The notes below the pieces were generated by a model. The model was not told the origin of the DNA. It searched no databases and saw only the letters and a list, made by a program, of their open reading frames with translations. From the NCBI GenBank assembly GCA_002633005.1, contig NMRA01000103.1:653612-713611 (forward strand): a DNA stretch of 60,000 nucleotides, given 5' to 3'. Positions within the stretch are counted from its first letter, which is position 1. Each line of letters starts with the position of its first letter. Position numbers and translations under genes: made by a program. Of the stretch, positions 12,958 through 23,778 are shown piece after piece. The stretch is from Phoronis australis. Lineage: Eukaryota; Phoronida; Phoronidae.

Positions 12958-13008
12958 CGTCAAAGTGTTGACTTCCTTTGACAAGGCACTGTACTGCTTC
13001 AAGGGTTC
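12958..13008 (-). CDS. Liprin-beta tail exon (51 bp)
   Basis: Seventeen codons, EPLKQYSALSKEVNTLT, lie between acceptor CTATTCACAG and donor ACG|GTAAGT, phase 0 at both ends. They align with the vertebrate tail segment RQIGAFSEGINNLT. With the last exon this rebuilds the conserved NNLTHMLKEDD-like junction as NTLT-DMLEEEN. Confidence 0.85.
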
Positions 13009-13545
13009 CTGTGAATAGAGCGACACCACTTTAGGCTCTACATTATAACTGTTCATAGCAACACATGAAAGCATAGAAAAAATATTGACAAATGTCATGG
13101 CACACCTCGAGTAAACTTGCAATCTCAAACTCAAATCAAGCGGTGTGACTGATTAAGTTCCTACTCTGATTTAGAGTCAAGTCTGAGCTCCAAGATTAGA
13201 CAATTTGGTTTAAAATTTAAAATTAGGCAACACACAGATGAATTGGTAATTTTACCACAAACACAACTGGTCCTGAGACTGCCAAACTTAAGTAAAAACT
13301 AGACTTGAAAATTGACCAATAGCGTGAGTTGTTACACTGACATATCATGTGAATGGTTGATTTTCAAGTCTAAGCTAAAAAAGCTTGATGGTAAAGGTCA
13401 CTGATTGAACAGTCTCTGAAATAGTGTAACTAAGACCAAGGGTTAGAAGGTATCATTTTTTCTCTCGGGTTTCGACTTCCATGATTTCAGTGAAACAATC
13501 TTGACACTGTGTATTAAACGTTTCTTCCATCAGTAGAACACTTAC
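13009..13545 (-). other. Intron, no feature seen
   Basis: A 537-bp AT-rich intron between the two tail exons. The plus-strand TTAAGTAAAAACTAGACTTGAA and its near inverse at 13,350-13,375 form a loose palindrome; otherwise featureless. Confidence 0.7.
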
Positions 13546-13701
13546 CTTATTTTTGCCGAGAGCCGTGTCCATCCCCCTAATCTCCCGCCTGTAGCCATCA
13601 CCGTTGGTTTTCGTGTTACCGTTACTCTCTATGACTGGAGGACACAGAAAATCGTCAGGTTCCGTGGACGATCGACCACGTTTGTTAAAAATTCCTCGCC
13701 G
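13546..13701 (-). CDS. Liprin-beta post-SAM tail exon (156 bp)
   Basis: The exon reads RRGIFNKRGRSSTEPDDFLC, then PPVIESNGNTKTNGDGYRRE, then IRGMDTALGKNK. The pattern basic stretch, then DDFLCPP, matches the vertebrate tail (RKKK...EEYVCPM). The acceptor is TTTTCTTTTACAG and the donor AATAAG|GTAAGT; both phases are 0. The segment beyond the CPP motif is not conserved. Confidence 0.88.
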
Positions 13702-14119
13702 CTGTAAAAGAAAACACAACTAGTTACAGTAACAGAGTTTAATACCAAACAAGTGTTGCCTGATATTAAAATTTGATGATGCACAATTTCAAAGGCCTAA
13801 ATATCTGCAACTTTAAATTATGATAAAACGAATTTGTTCATATCGTGCCTTGCACTAAAGTCACCGGATGAAATAATTCTCCTCCAGCACAATGGCCATG
13901 TGCACGCAGTCAATGACCAATCTATACACACCCAATTTTCTGTTCCCAAAAAAAGAGATGCCCCTACCTAGAACACGTACCACTGACGCAATGTGTGGGC
14001 CAGGCTGTCTAATCAGCCAATAACAAAGTGAATATTTCTAATAAATCACGGTTCATTCAAAACATCTGCACAAGAGAGTGCACGTGCACATACATGTGCA
14101 CACACACAGCGGTGCTGAC
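13702..14119 (-). other. Intron with short dyad
   Basis: A 418-bp intron. At 14,080-14,110 there is a GTGCACGTGCACATACATGT-type alternating purine/pyrimidine stretch (Z-DNA prone) close to the donor of the SAM3 exon. Nothing else seen. Confidence 0.7.
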
Positions 14120-14290
14120 CTTGACTTTGGCACTGATCTGCAGTGGTTCCACCTCGCGTTTCCTACACATCACCTCATTGGACACCAACTCCACGAAATG
14201 CGTGCTCAAGTGGCGACGTAGTAGCGTCTTGTTGGCCGGTATCGACAGAATGGCAGCCAGGTTCTCCACTGAGAACCGGTCCTCTAAAAT
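14120..14290 (-). CDS. Liprin-beta SAM domain 3, second half (171 bp)
   Basis: The frame reads ILEDRFSVENLAAILSIPAN, then KTLLRRHLSTHFVELVSNEV, then MCRKREVEPLQISAKVK. Vertebrate hallmarks are LEPRF, IPP-KTLLRRHL-T-F and T(A/T)AKV. It is phase 0 at both ends, with acceptor TCTCGCAG and donor AAG|GTCAGC. A TTTTAG 8 bp inside the exon could act as a competing acceptor but would break the conserved start. Confidence 0.96.
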
Positions 14291-14780
14291 CTGCGAGAAT
14301 CAGAGACACCTGGTGTCAGGCGCAGCAAGGAGCAATAATCATACGTTAAAGTTTCTTCAACTTCAACAAAAATAATTCACAAATTTGTCTTTTTTCAAAC
14401 TTTCACTTTATTGTTAAAAATGCTCAAAGTGTCGCGATTATTTTTTTGTCGAAAATTTTGATGAAATAAAATTCTGTTCTAAACCGAAGCGGTTTTATCC
14501 TACTTTGCGAATACAAGCATTGAGAAACTTTTTCCTAAAAAAACTTTCACAGGAAACAGGCATAAAAAATTTTCAGTTGCAAACAATCTTAATGCCATGG
14601 TTCCCATTGGATAATATCCCTGAAGTTTTCCAGTCAGCTACAATTGATATTCCCACGTGTATATTCATCACCGGTAAACAGATGCCTAACCATATATTTC
14701 GATTTGACTATTGTTCCCGAGAATGCTATCAGCCAAACAGTAGCAATATTGACAGTGGCGCTGATGTCACAGGTACGCAC
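14291..14780 (-). other. Intron splitting SAM3, no feature seen
   Basis: 490 bp, AT-rich. Overlapping short frames here are read-through of the SAM3 halves, not separate genes. Confidence 0.75.
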
Positions 14781-14909
14781 CATGAAAGCACCGTGTATTC
14801 CACTTCCCCTTAGGTTCGGAGCATACTCTGATAAGTCTATGGTACGTAACCACTCCATCACTCGGTGATTGGTCCACAGTAGAACTTCGCTGGATGTAGG
14901 AGGCGTCAA
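14781..14909 (-). CDS. Liprin-beta SAM domain 3, first half (129 bp)
   Basis: After an acceptor TTTCGTTTAG the frame reads LTPPTSSEVLLWTNHRVMEW, then LRTIDLSEYAPNLRGSGIHG, then AFM. WTNHRVMEWLR and EYAPNLRGSG(V/I)HG are near-identical to vertebrate liprin-beta. The donor is ATG|GTGCGT, phase 0. Position 14,906-14,908 is a candidate internal Met only in a shifted reading; the real frame enters from SAM2. Confidence 0.96.
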
Positions 14910-15540
14910 CTAAACGAAAGAAATGCCCAGATAAAAGATCCAAAACGCTTCCACTTTAGGTGAATTTTGTTTTAGACAACTTTGCACAATGGAAAAGATT
15001 TTTGAGTTTGTCAACAAGTTATCTTGCAGACAGGTCCAGCCACACAAAGTGCTTCAATACACCTTGTTCGTCAAGCACCTGCCCTAGTGAATGTCAGTTT
15101 AGATCGCAGTTTGCAGCCATACGTCCAAACATACAATTATTAACAAGACAATTGAGCGTAAACCAATTTGGGTTACAAACTCTTGATGTTATCAGCACGT
15201 TTATAATACTCCCCATAAGCTCTTCTTAACATTGATATTCTAACGGTTCAGTTTCAACCTCAAATGCTATTCACGATAATGGAAACTGTGCTCATGTCCT
15301 CCATCCCTCTTAACTTCCCTTACTTCAGCACAATGCTGACAGAAAGATCAACAAAAGAACAGCAGATAGCTCTTGGCTGGAACAGCTACGTGTTTAGGTA
15401 GGAAACTCCACTCGACTGCAACATTTTGGTTACAGGTGAGACCACATATCTAAATGAGAAGATGGAAGACTGACATGGCAATAGCCAGTCAGAGTTTAAC
15501 ATAATTTATGCAAAGACTGTGGCAGAGTCTGACTACTCAC
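14910..15540 (-). other. Intron, no feature seen
   Basis: 631 bp between SAM2 and SAM3 exons. No repeat family or regulatory motif is recognised. Confidence 0.75.
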
Positions 15541-15755
15541 CTCTCCTGGTGCTGCCCTTCTTTGTAAACAACTGGGACTAAAGCTATTCTGTCTCAACAC
15601 TTGAATACCACACTTGATGCTGGCGTGATGCAAAGCACTTGTGATCTTGAGACATAAAAGGTCATCAACAGTCAGGTGATTCAACATACGGCCGTCCACG
15701 CGCGCCTCGGAGAACACGTCTTTGTACTGTGGCAGACCAATGTCATCCAGCCACC
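15541..15755 (-). CDS. Liprin-beta SAM domain 2 exon (215 bp)
   Basis: The exon encodes WLDDIGLPQYKDVFSEARVD, then GRMLNHLTVDDLLCLKITSA, then LHHASIKCGIQVLR and a short linker ending RRAAPGE. WLDDIGLPQYK, VDGRML, LTVDDLL and LHH-SIK are diagnostic of the liprin SAM2. The acceptor is ACTGTTTTAG and the donor GAGAG|GTGAGT. It starts in phase 1 and ends in phase 0. Nothing in the domain looks degenerate. Confidence 0.97.
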
Positions 15756-17311
15756 CTAAAACAGTGCAATTGATACTTTGAAGCAAAATTCAAAGGCATT
15801 TGTTAACTTAAAAAACTCCCAGAATGCAGACTTGAATGACTATGCCTCGCAATTTAAATGTCAATATACATTTTCAATGTTTAGATTAATTCTTATTGAC
15901 AAAACCAAGCAAAAACGCTGTACCTTGACAGTTTCGGCTACTCACAGCAGCCATCTTCGAAAGCTATTGGACACCAGGTGGCGAGGTGATGACACTGTTC
16001 CAAATTTTAGACAATTTATACCCCCCATCGTCTCTGTTCATAATTGAGCCACTTTCACCTAAATAGACTCTCTAATCCATCTAGATCTCAAGTTATTTTC
16101 TGACTCGACAGGAGGAGCGTCTTTCCAGTCAATTACGTGGTTAAAAGCAATAGCATTGTCCGTCACTGCAGATTTGTTGTTAGTATCTAGACGGATTAGA
16201 GACTCTATTTGAGTGAAAAAAGTGGCTCAGTTATGAACAGAGACGATGGGGGAGTATAAATTGTCTTAAAATTTGGAACAGTGTCATCACCTCGCCACCT
16301 AGTGTCCAATAGCTTCCGAAGATGGCTGCTGTGAGTAGTCGAAACTGTCAAGGTACAGTGTTTTTGCTTGGTTGTGTCGATAAGAATTAATACATGGGTT
16401 CTCTATCAACCTTATGAAATTATAAAGTGATTTTCAATGTTTGTTTGTAAGCAACCCAAGGATTTCCTGTGTATGAATTCAGTAGAATGAGGTACATAAA
16501 TTTTGCAGAAGAGTACAAGACACTGACTCAAGTTTATTTGGCAAATTGAATTTTCAGCCTGACAAGGTCAACACATCTAAAGTTCAGTTATTCAAATCTT
16601 GTTTATATGAACAATTCCTTAGAAACTGTGTTTGTGTTTTACTGATAGCTTCCAGATTCAGACGTGTAGTTAGCCAGCTGTTCACCAGGTGGCATGCAGT
16701 GGAAATAACACAGAAATAAGAGATAATACCTTTTTGAAAATGTGTAAAGTATGTTTGCTTTTTCAATAGAAAAATGCAGTAAAAAAGGTACTGAGATTCG
16801 GACAGGTGAAAAAAATATCAATATAGAACGCTCGAGTGATTTTTTTTGTAAATATTAGTACTACAGATCACGTGTTCCTCAGTCAGATGAAATTAATAGA
16901 GATTACAGACATTCCCAGATTCTCTTTATCTGAAAAAGTCATTTCATTAATGTATCTTCAGCAAAATGTTCAACTAGAAAAAGTGAAACAATTATGTCAC
17001 AACCTCGTCATGCTTTTCTCGTGAGTGGGAAGTGGAAAGGAAAGAATCTATTCTTTTCAAATAACCAGTGGTCAATACAGAACTAGGCAGCCATCACTCC
17101 TGTTAACTGCAACATCAAACAGAGTGTGGGCACAAAATGTGCGACTACCTCCTTCCCCTAACACGTGACCGACACCAGAGACAGCACTGAGTCAACAAGA
17201 AATGGGTATTTGATATTCTATTTGCTGTTCTCATTAATATTAAATTTTAAAAATTTTTGTTGACTGAAGTCCCTGTTCCCCAAAAGGTTGCAAAGAGCTT
17301 GCACCACTTAC
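15756..17311 (-). other. Intron between SAM1 and SAM2, contains a foldback element
   Basis: 1.56 kb. The inverted repeat at 15,886-16,391 is the main content. A CTCF-core-like CACCAGGTGGCA lies near 16,684. Confidence 0.8.
15886..16391. mobile_element. Foldback element: two ~200-bp inverted arms
   Basis: Arm 1 (15,886-16,084) and arm 2 (16,187-16,391) are reverse complements with few mismatches, separated by about 100 bp. Shared blocks include ATTGGACACCAGGTGGCGAG, GACACTGTTCCAAATTTTA and CATCGTCTCTGTTCATAA. TTTCAATGTTT occurs on both sides (about 15,871 and 16,431) and may be a displaced target repeat. Confidence 0.8.
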
Positions 17312-17574
17312 GTGTAACCCATTCGTGACTCAGCAAGCTATGTGGCTCGTGCGCATCGCTCATCACCTCCGACAGGGCGAGCTGCAGTTTTTTCCTGTGC
17401 AGCACGTTCTTAATCCCCAGCTCCTTCTCGTACTCATGTTGGCCAGCGTTGAGCAGGTGTGCGCCGTTCTTCACCCACCGTTTACAATCGCCCACGTACA
17501 TGCTGAGGCCAATCTCATGGAGCCACATGGATATCCGCTCTGTGTCCCAGCGAGCAAATGGAACGTTGAGAAGG
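17312..17574 (-). CDS. Liprin-beta SAM domain 1 exon (263 bp)
   Basis: SAM1 starts at VPFARWDTERISMWLHEIGL, continues SMYVGDCKRWVKNGAHLL and EKELGIKNVLHRKKLQLALS, and the exon ends HEWVT with a split Arg codon. The vertebrate hallmarks PFA(K/Q)W, EKELGIKH and LHRKKLQLAL are all present. SAM1 to SAM3 form a rigid tandem that binds the liprin-alpha SAM repeats. The acceptor is GCTCATTCCAG and the donor ACAC|GTAAGT. The exon continues directly into SAM2 via the VTRWLDDIGL junction. Confidence 0.97.
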
Positions 17575-17909
17575 CTGGAATGAGCAGAGTATTCAGTAAC
17601 AAAAGACATGGCAGCACATTGCAATTGGTCTATTACGGTAAAACCTCACCCATTGAGGACGAATGAAGTTCTTCGTTTTTTCCCCAAAAATACAAGAAGA
17701 ATCCAACAAAATTCTTTATTACTTTGAAGTTCTATACCTCAGTTACCATTAGACAATGTTCAAGGTCTTACCTAAGTGAAGGCTCCAATGGCATCTTTTA
17801 AAAAATTTCCAAATCAAATATAGAAAATTAACCACTTTTCAACACAGACAATTCTAGAACATTAAGGACAATTCGAGGGGCACGACTTCTGATAAAAGTC
17901 GACACTTAC
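17575..17909 (-). other. Short intron before SAM1
   Basis: 335 bp. It contains one strong decoy donor (CTTAG|GTAAGA near 17,768) without a frame-compatible exon. Confidence 0.7.
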
Positions 17910-18035
17910 TCATTGACTCTGACCTCTGATGACCAGCCCAGTCTCGCCCCAGCAGTGGCACGTACGCCTCCTCTCTTGAACGGGGCTGGCTTGTCCTCCT
18001 CAGTCTCAAGATCTTGGGAACTGCTTCGGCGCATC
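17910..18035 (-). CDS. Liprin-beta pre-SAM exon (126 bp)
   Basis: The exon encodes MRRSSSQDLETEEDKPAPFK, then RGGVRATAGARLGWSSEVRV, then N. Vertebrate family members have F(K/R)RGG(T/L)RATAGPRLG here, one of the best conserved segments outside the SAM domains. The acceptor is GGTAACCTCAG and the donor ATGA|GTAAGT. The phase is 2 at both ends; the terminal codon becomes Asp across the next junction. Confidence 0.95.
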
Positions 18036-19661
18036 CTGAGGTTACCAAAAGAAGCACTGTCATCAGTTTCACGTCAAACAAAATGGCGGAAAGTGTGGAC
18101 GGAGAGTATTAGGCAAAAGAAGAGATATGACAAATATGTCGTCTGCCATCTGGCTAGATGTGGATGAATGATTTCCAACAACAGTCGATAGTGCAACCGG
18201 ACTATGGCACAACACATTTCGCGAACAGGAAATGGACAACGTACAATTACTAGAACAGTTGAGAAAGAGACCGAGCCATGACACGATTTTAGCGCATCAA
18301 AATTTTTTACACATTTCAAAAGAAACTGGCACTTCCGACGGCACTTATAATGTACATCATCACTAAAATTGACATCTGTGTCTTGACATTTTACAGCAGG
18401 CCTCACTGGAAACTCTGCGTACTTAGAAGACAAATATCTAAAAAAACTATTAGATTTTAACTCAATCTGGAATTATAGTAAATTTTAGCAAAAAAGGTAC
18501 ATTGATAACAAAATGACGGTATCAAAAACAAAATCATTTTTTGTAAAACAAATATTTTGTTTATATTTTTTCATGAACACCCCTCTCGCAAAAGTGGAAA
18601 GTTTAAAAATAATTCCTAACAGGGTTTTGGAGACAGGCGAACAAAGCATACTAAATAAAGTTTTATCTGAATTCAATCAGTCATTTCTGATATTCTAAGG
18701 GAACAAAATGTGGGAATGTTTCACCCTTTTCTGAAATGCATTATTGTGTTAGGTCGCCAGAACTTTAATGGCTTAAGGACGTGGTCTCCGAGTCACCTCT
18801 CCTGAGGCAACGTGTTACATAATCATTCATGGGAAAACAAGAGATTTACATCTGATTACATTATCATTTTCCACCACTTTGGATAACAAACATTAATCGG
18901 ATTAACGAAATATTGATTTGACTTGATACTCTGGACAGGAATCAATATATTTGTACTACAAGGAATAACTGAACAGCGGAGGAAAACAACGGACGGAATA
19001 TTTCAAGGAGCAGAACAGCTGTAGAAACAAGAGAGCGGAAAATGTGGTAAGGCAAGGACACTGAACTTGAAGGAGACACGAAAGAAGTTCCTCGAAGCAA
19101 TATTGCTACCAGCAACCCAGCAGGGTTAAGGGGGAACGGTGTTGGTAAACAAATCCAGAAAATAATGCACGATAATTATTGTACGCAAAATAAGAACCAG
19201 CTTCCAAAAATATTCTAAAATACCTGGGTGCATCATTCTTTGAGCTGAAAATAACAATTTTGATACAGTGACAAAACTCAACTGCCAAATTCAAGTGCCT
19301 AAGTACAGAACACTAGGGCATTTTTTGAGGTAAAACACATCAAAATATAAGCGCATGAGTCTCGAGTCTGCAGCAGACTCTGTAACTATCAACACCGACA
19401 GAGTGACGAAGTACAACTTAAATACAGACAACAAAAGTCACCAAAATCTGAACTGCGCTCCAACCTCTCGAAAATTTAACGCATGTCTAAAAATGTGCAT
19501 TTCTAGCGAGATAAAACGATGACATCGTTTATATTGATTGCGACACAGACTTGGTTGAGGACAGGCATAAGGTCACAATGTAGACCACCAACATATAATA
19601 GAAATATCATGCCCAGGTTTACAAAGTGTTGCCGTAGTGACACCATCACAGGGAGTCGTAC
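18036..19661 (-). other. Intron, one partial repeat
   Basis: 1.6 kb. Family A fragment at about 18,472-18,560; otherwise nothing recognised. The 119-codon minus frame at 18,074-18,433 has no domain resemblance. Confidence 0.7.
18472..18560 (+). repeat. Dispersed repeat family A, partial copy
   Basis: Contains TATAGTAAATTTTAGCAAAA and GGTACATTGATAACAAAATG in the family order. It lacks the 5' half. Confidence 0.5.
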
Positions 19662-19767
19662 CTTCCAAAGAAGCGCTTGATTCCCTTGCTCTTTTTTTTC
19701 TCAGGCTTGACCTTTGGGTGGACGCTGTTGGGGTCTTCATCATCAGTGGTAGCGCACTCTGTCTGAG
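19662..19767 (-). CDS. Liprin-beta exon with basic KGIKRFFG motif (106 bp)
   Basis: The frame reads AQTECATTDDEDPNSVHPKV, then KPEKKKSKGIKRFFGR. Vertebrate counterparts carry KKKSRGIMKLFGKLRR or NPKGIKKFWGKIRR here, so the match is clear. The acceptor is TTTCTCTCCAG and the donor GGAAG|GTACGA. It starts in phase 1 and ends in phase 2. The acidic stretch before the basic motif is characteristic of the family. Confidence 0.93.
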
Positions 19768-21664
19768 CTGGAGAGAAAGACATCACCGAGTTAGGCAGCA
19801 GAGGACAAACCTGACGAGATTTAATGGTCAGCCACACTCCAGTTTTTAACTTAAATGACTAATAAACGAAGTTACGTCTGCGCTCCTGCGCAAAGATCAA
19901 TACTGAATGATTCAGGTAATGAAATATCAAATGGCCTCAGGTGAATCGACAATTAATGCCTAAATGGCAGTTTGTGCACTGTCAATCAATAGGCACAGAA
20001 TGAACATTTGTAATAGCAGTAATTGCATGTCTTTTGGGGATTACCGAGCACTATCCTGATTTTCATGCAAACGTTACACTTTCAATAATTGTTCATCTAT
20101 ACGGGATTAACAGAGAACAAGTCTTCATTACTCTGCATTTTAACAGATATGTTGGATTTGCATCTAAGGATGTCTTGTAACACAAATTAAGAGTGAAGAA
20201 TTGAATACAAATTGCAGATTTTCCCTCACTCTCCATTCCCATTTGAGCAAAATTTCGTAACGAGGAAGGTACTTTTACAGCGTCCATTTCATAAACCGCG
20301 TATCAAATCATTAATTTGAAACCGACAACACTGAAATAAATTTACACTTCGTGATTCTTGCAATGGATTACTGATCTACATTCTAAAAGAACATGACTAT
20401 CATGAAAAAAAAAATCTTAAGACATGAATTTCAACACATTTGGCCTCGCAAACATGCCCCTGACCACATAAAAATGTAATAAGTAAAATTTTCTGGGTTC
20501 ACCTTTTTGCAAATTTCTCACACTTAATTCGTTTTGGACCCAGTCGCATAAAATTAAAAGTGCTAAAATTAAAAACAATAATAATAATGTCAAATTAATG
20601 TATCGCTGTAAATTACTAGACATGGAAAATAGTTAACCGGCTATGGACCTCGTTAATCTCAATCCTTCTGAATTCCTCAGGAACATTCAATGGGTGCAAC
20701 TGTTGTCGGCACACACCGACTAATCCAAAGACAAAATTTTGAAAATATTTCAAGTGCTAAATTGCCTCCGTGGTTACTTGTATTGGAAAGAAATTCAACA
20801 CCTCAAAAAAATGAAAATGTGACTGGGCATTTCCAAATAGTCATAATAGTGGCAGACACGTCACCACTAAACAACCAAATAACCTATACACTTATCGCAT
20901 GGAACAATGATTTCTATGACAATCCCAACGACCTTTTTAACAATCTAACAACATGTTCACATCTCATGCGCTCTACATTCACAATAGTATGTAAACACGA
21001 AGCAATCACACAGAAAAGACATTCAACATATAACGTGTTATTTCCAATAAAAGTACATCCAAACAGCACAACGGATCATTGGACATAGTCAAGCCAAGGG
21101 AACAACGGCAGTCAGTCAGTTAAGAAATATGATTCAGAGATGCGAAAACAAAACCAGATTGATACAGGACTCATGGGGTTGTGTAATGTCCCATCATTCC
21201 TGTTCACAATCTGTGTTTCTAGTTTTGGAATCGTATTTATATAGAGCTTAAGCTCAATACAAATATATCACTGTTAAATTCAGGGGCTCATTTTCGAGAC
21301 CATGCTTTATGCATGAAAATCAGTGATTTGTAATTGAAGGCCCGTGTTTAAGGAGTTCTCTAGGCGTGAGTGTTAACGGAGGACACCACCACACGTAATG
21401 CAGGCAGTAATCTATAAGGTAACATAAAATCAGTATTAGAAACAAAAACAAAACGAGATGCTGCTGAAGGTATTGAATAGAACAGAATGACCACAGTGGC
21501 AACGTCAGGACTTCAACTGAAAACAACCGTAACAATGTTTTATTCCATAACAGAAAAGAAATGAAACCTCGCAAAAAATGTGCAACCACAATGAATGCGA
21601 TGCTCACACTCAATTTAGATCATCAATCACGCTTCTGTAAGACCTTATCAACCAGTCTGTATTT

Positions 21665-21895
21665 GGCCAAACATCAAAACTATACATTTTAGCTCAGTAA
21701 GAGTATGTTTTCTGATAACAGAAAGCCTGTAGAATTTGAATTTTGAGTACACCAAACTGGCAAAAATTGGGTCACGTGACCATGTCTTTACAGTAAAAAT
21801 TTATCAAAAACGAAGGTACATTCACACCAAAACAGCGGCATCAATAACACCATCAAATTTCGTTTGATAAAAATGTTCAAGAACGCTGTCACAAT
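21665..21895 (+). repeat. Dispersed repeat family A, copy 2
   Basis: The fullest copy: ATGTTTTCTGATAACAGAAA, then GTCACGTGACCATGTCTTTA, then GTACATTCACACCAAAACAG and GTTTGATAAAAATGTTCAAG, all in the same order as at 26.0 and 34.5 kb. Confidence 0.65.
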
Positions 21896-22789
21896 TTTCT
21901 AAAATGTCATTTTGCGTTACTTCTATGCAACTTTTGATCTTTTTTATGAAAGTCCTAACTTCCAATAGTTCCTCATGGAAAAGCTCAGAAATGACTTCTC
22001 AACTGAAAAACGGAACAAGTCAACACAGTTTTTATTGTGATAAGTGGTCCAAATTAAAAGTTTGCTTACTGGACGGATCGCGAGTTTATTTTACCCACTT
22101 TTATAGACTGATCATAAAAAACAATGGAAAGGCGTTTTAAAAAACAAGTGTTAGGAAAGTGTTAATTAAGCACATCCATACATCATTCAACAAATGACAA
22201 GATCACAATGTCAGTTGGTAATATCAGTATCCAAGAGTAACACGAAGCGTTGACGTGCACCGCAGACAGTATGTTTCTAAGACTGCTAATCAGAATCACG
22301 TAATGAACAAGGATTAGGAAGACAACAATTTGACCACAATTGACCTATTGCCAGGACTTTGAGTGATGGCTTAAGTGACCAATCAGAACGCAGCATTCTT
22401 AAACACACCTTCGTTTCCAAGCCGCCATTTTACCCGACAAACAACACGTTGCCAGGTAAAACTTATTGTTTGCTTGTCGACGTTTCGCAAGGGGGCGGAG
22501 CTTGCGATAGGTCAATTGGTAGCTGCAAGAGCCAGAATGGACAAAAAAATGCTGCTATCTCACCCTTGAAAACAAACATCAAATCAAAGAGTTGAAAACA
22601 GTTTTCTTCAACAATCGCAACAAGGAAATATAACTTCACAAGGGACTAGGCACCCAAAAATAAGCAGGTCAAGTCTAACTTCTTTTCATAAAGGTGAGCT
22701 TCGGCAAATACAAAAAAAGACACAAAATGACACGTACATAGCTGCAATCACATTGAAAATGGAATGGCCACAAGGTGTTGCAGTAGCCA

Positions 22790-23400
22790 GATCCATCCAA
22801 AAATCTACTGGTACCAACACGTTCATATCACATATCTTTGTGTCAAAGTTTCATTGAAACTTGTCAATCAATTTTCCAGATATCATTCGGAAATGCTCTT
22901 CCTCCCAAAGGAACTGAAAAGCCCCGTGTCAAGACTGAAACGATCACTAGAGCTGCTGTTGAAGTCGAACTTGTCCCGAAAATTGACTGGTGTCGGTACA
23001 TTGGTGTCTTGTACTTCCATGCTAAGTTTCACTGAAATTGAACTATCGATTTTCTAGATATCATCCGGAAACACTACTGTTCCAAAAAACACCGGACAGC
23101 CCTGCCCTTCCGGCTCTGAAAAGCATGACAGATAAAAAAATTCCCTACACCTTCCAGCCAAATTTTATCAAGATCCAGCAAGGGGTTTTTGAGATATCGA
23201 GCGGACAAAGAGACAAGATCACCACGATATGCGACCACATTATTAAGGAATACACGTGGACACATGAAAAACAGACTAAGGGACAGGTTTCAAGAACATT
23301 CATGACCATTTGACATCACTTTCTGTTGTAAACTTGTTAGACAAGACATGTTAATAGACTACTAAGACAGACAGACAGGCAGGCAGGCAGACGGACATGT
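22790..23400 (+). repeat. Degenerate ~190-bp tandem repeat ending in GACA/GGCA simple repeat
   Basis: Two clear units share AAGTTTCA(T/C)TGAAA followed by CCAGATATCATTCGGAAA or its variant. A third, weaker unit has TTTTGAGATATCGAGCGGAC. The stretch runs into ACAGACAGACAGGCAGGCAG at 23,370. This resembles widespread invertebrate repeats with a GATATC-GACAGACAG tail. Confidence 0.55.
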
Positions 23401-23419
23401 GGATGGGGCCATAATTTAC

Positions 23420-23440
23420 CTTCATCCTCAGATTGCCAGC
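23420..23440 (-). CDS. Predicted 21-bp microexon (GWQSEDE) of liprin-beta
   Basis: The minus strand has a long pyrimidine tract (TTTTCTTTTG, then CCCGTCTTTCTGTAG), 21 bases, and the donor AAG|GTAAAT. In the phase 1 to 1 context set by the flanking exons the seven codons read G-W-Q-S-E-D-E. The result is SAPNL-GWQSEDE-AQTEC, an acidic, aromatic insert just after the basic motif. Length, phase and splice sites all agree, so a frame-preserving optional microexon is likely. A (GACA/GGCA)-type simple repeat lies 20 bp downstream on the genome plus-strand left side. Confidence 0.6.
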
Positions 23441-23497
23441 CTACAGAAAGACGGGCCACAAAAGAAAATTAATGTCAAGTCTGAATGAGCACTTGGT

Positions 23498-23778
23498 GTC
23501 TGTTTTATGAAAAGTGATTTAAGACTTAAGTCAGAAATTTGGTTTTATGCACCACACAACTATTTCAGAAAAATAATATAATCTCACATGAGCCAAATAG
23601 AGCCAAATAACGTCTCTGAGAATATACACAAAACGGCTAGTTACTGATAATTTCTATAACCATTTCCAGACTGTGATGCGGTAGCATTTACTTGGCTAAA
23701 CTTTTTTCAGAAATTGTGAAGTGAGTGCGCAAGACCAAATTTTCGTTGTAAGACTCCAGTCACTCTCATGAAACAGGA
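23498..23778. mobile_element. MITE family B, copy 2
   Basis: The left TGTTTTATGAAAAGTGATTT and right CACTCTCATGAAACAG ends are inverted. The internal TTAAGACTTAAGTCAGAAAT matches copy 1 at 11,215. Confidence 0.65.

Larger units (their letters stand above)
19768..23419 (-). other. Long intron, right of exon 19,662, with repeats
   Basis: It contains a family A copy (21,665-21,895) and a decaying tandem repeat (22,790-23,400). A 60-bp open, splice-bounded interval near 20,504-20,563 was considered and not accepted. Confidence 0.7.

Noticed and set aside
17768-17792. Donor-like CTTAG|GTAAGA before SAM1
   Set aside because: Possible upstream acceptors give 11 or 23 bp, incompatible with the phase 2-2 intron.
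20504-20563. 60-bp splice-bounded phase 1-1 interval (ALLILCDWVQNEL...)
   Set aside because: Frame-compatible and with a good acceptor, but the donor GTGAAC is weak, the start is hydrophobic and AT-rich, and nothing like it is known in the family. Length and openness are easily random.
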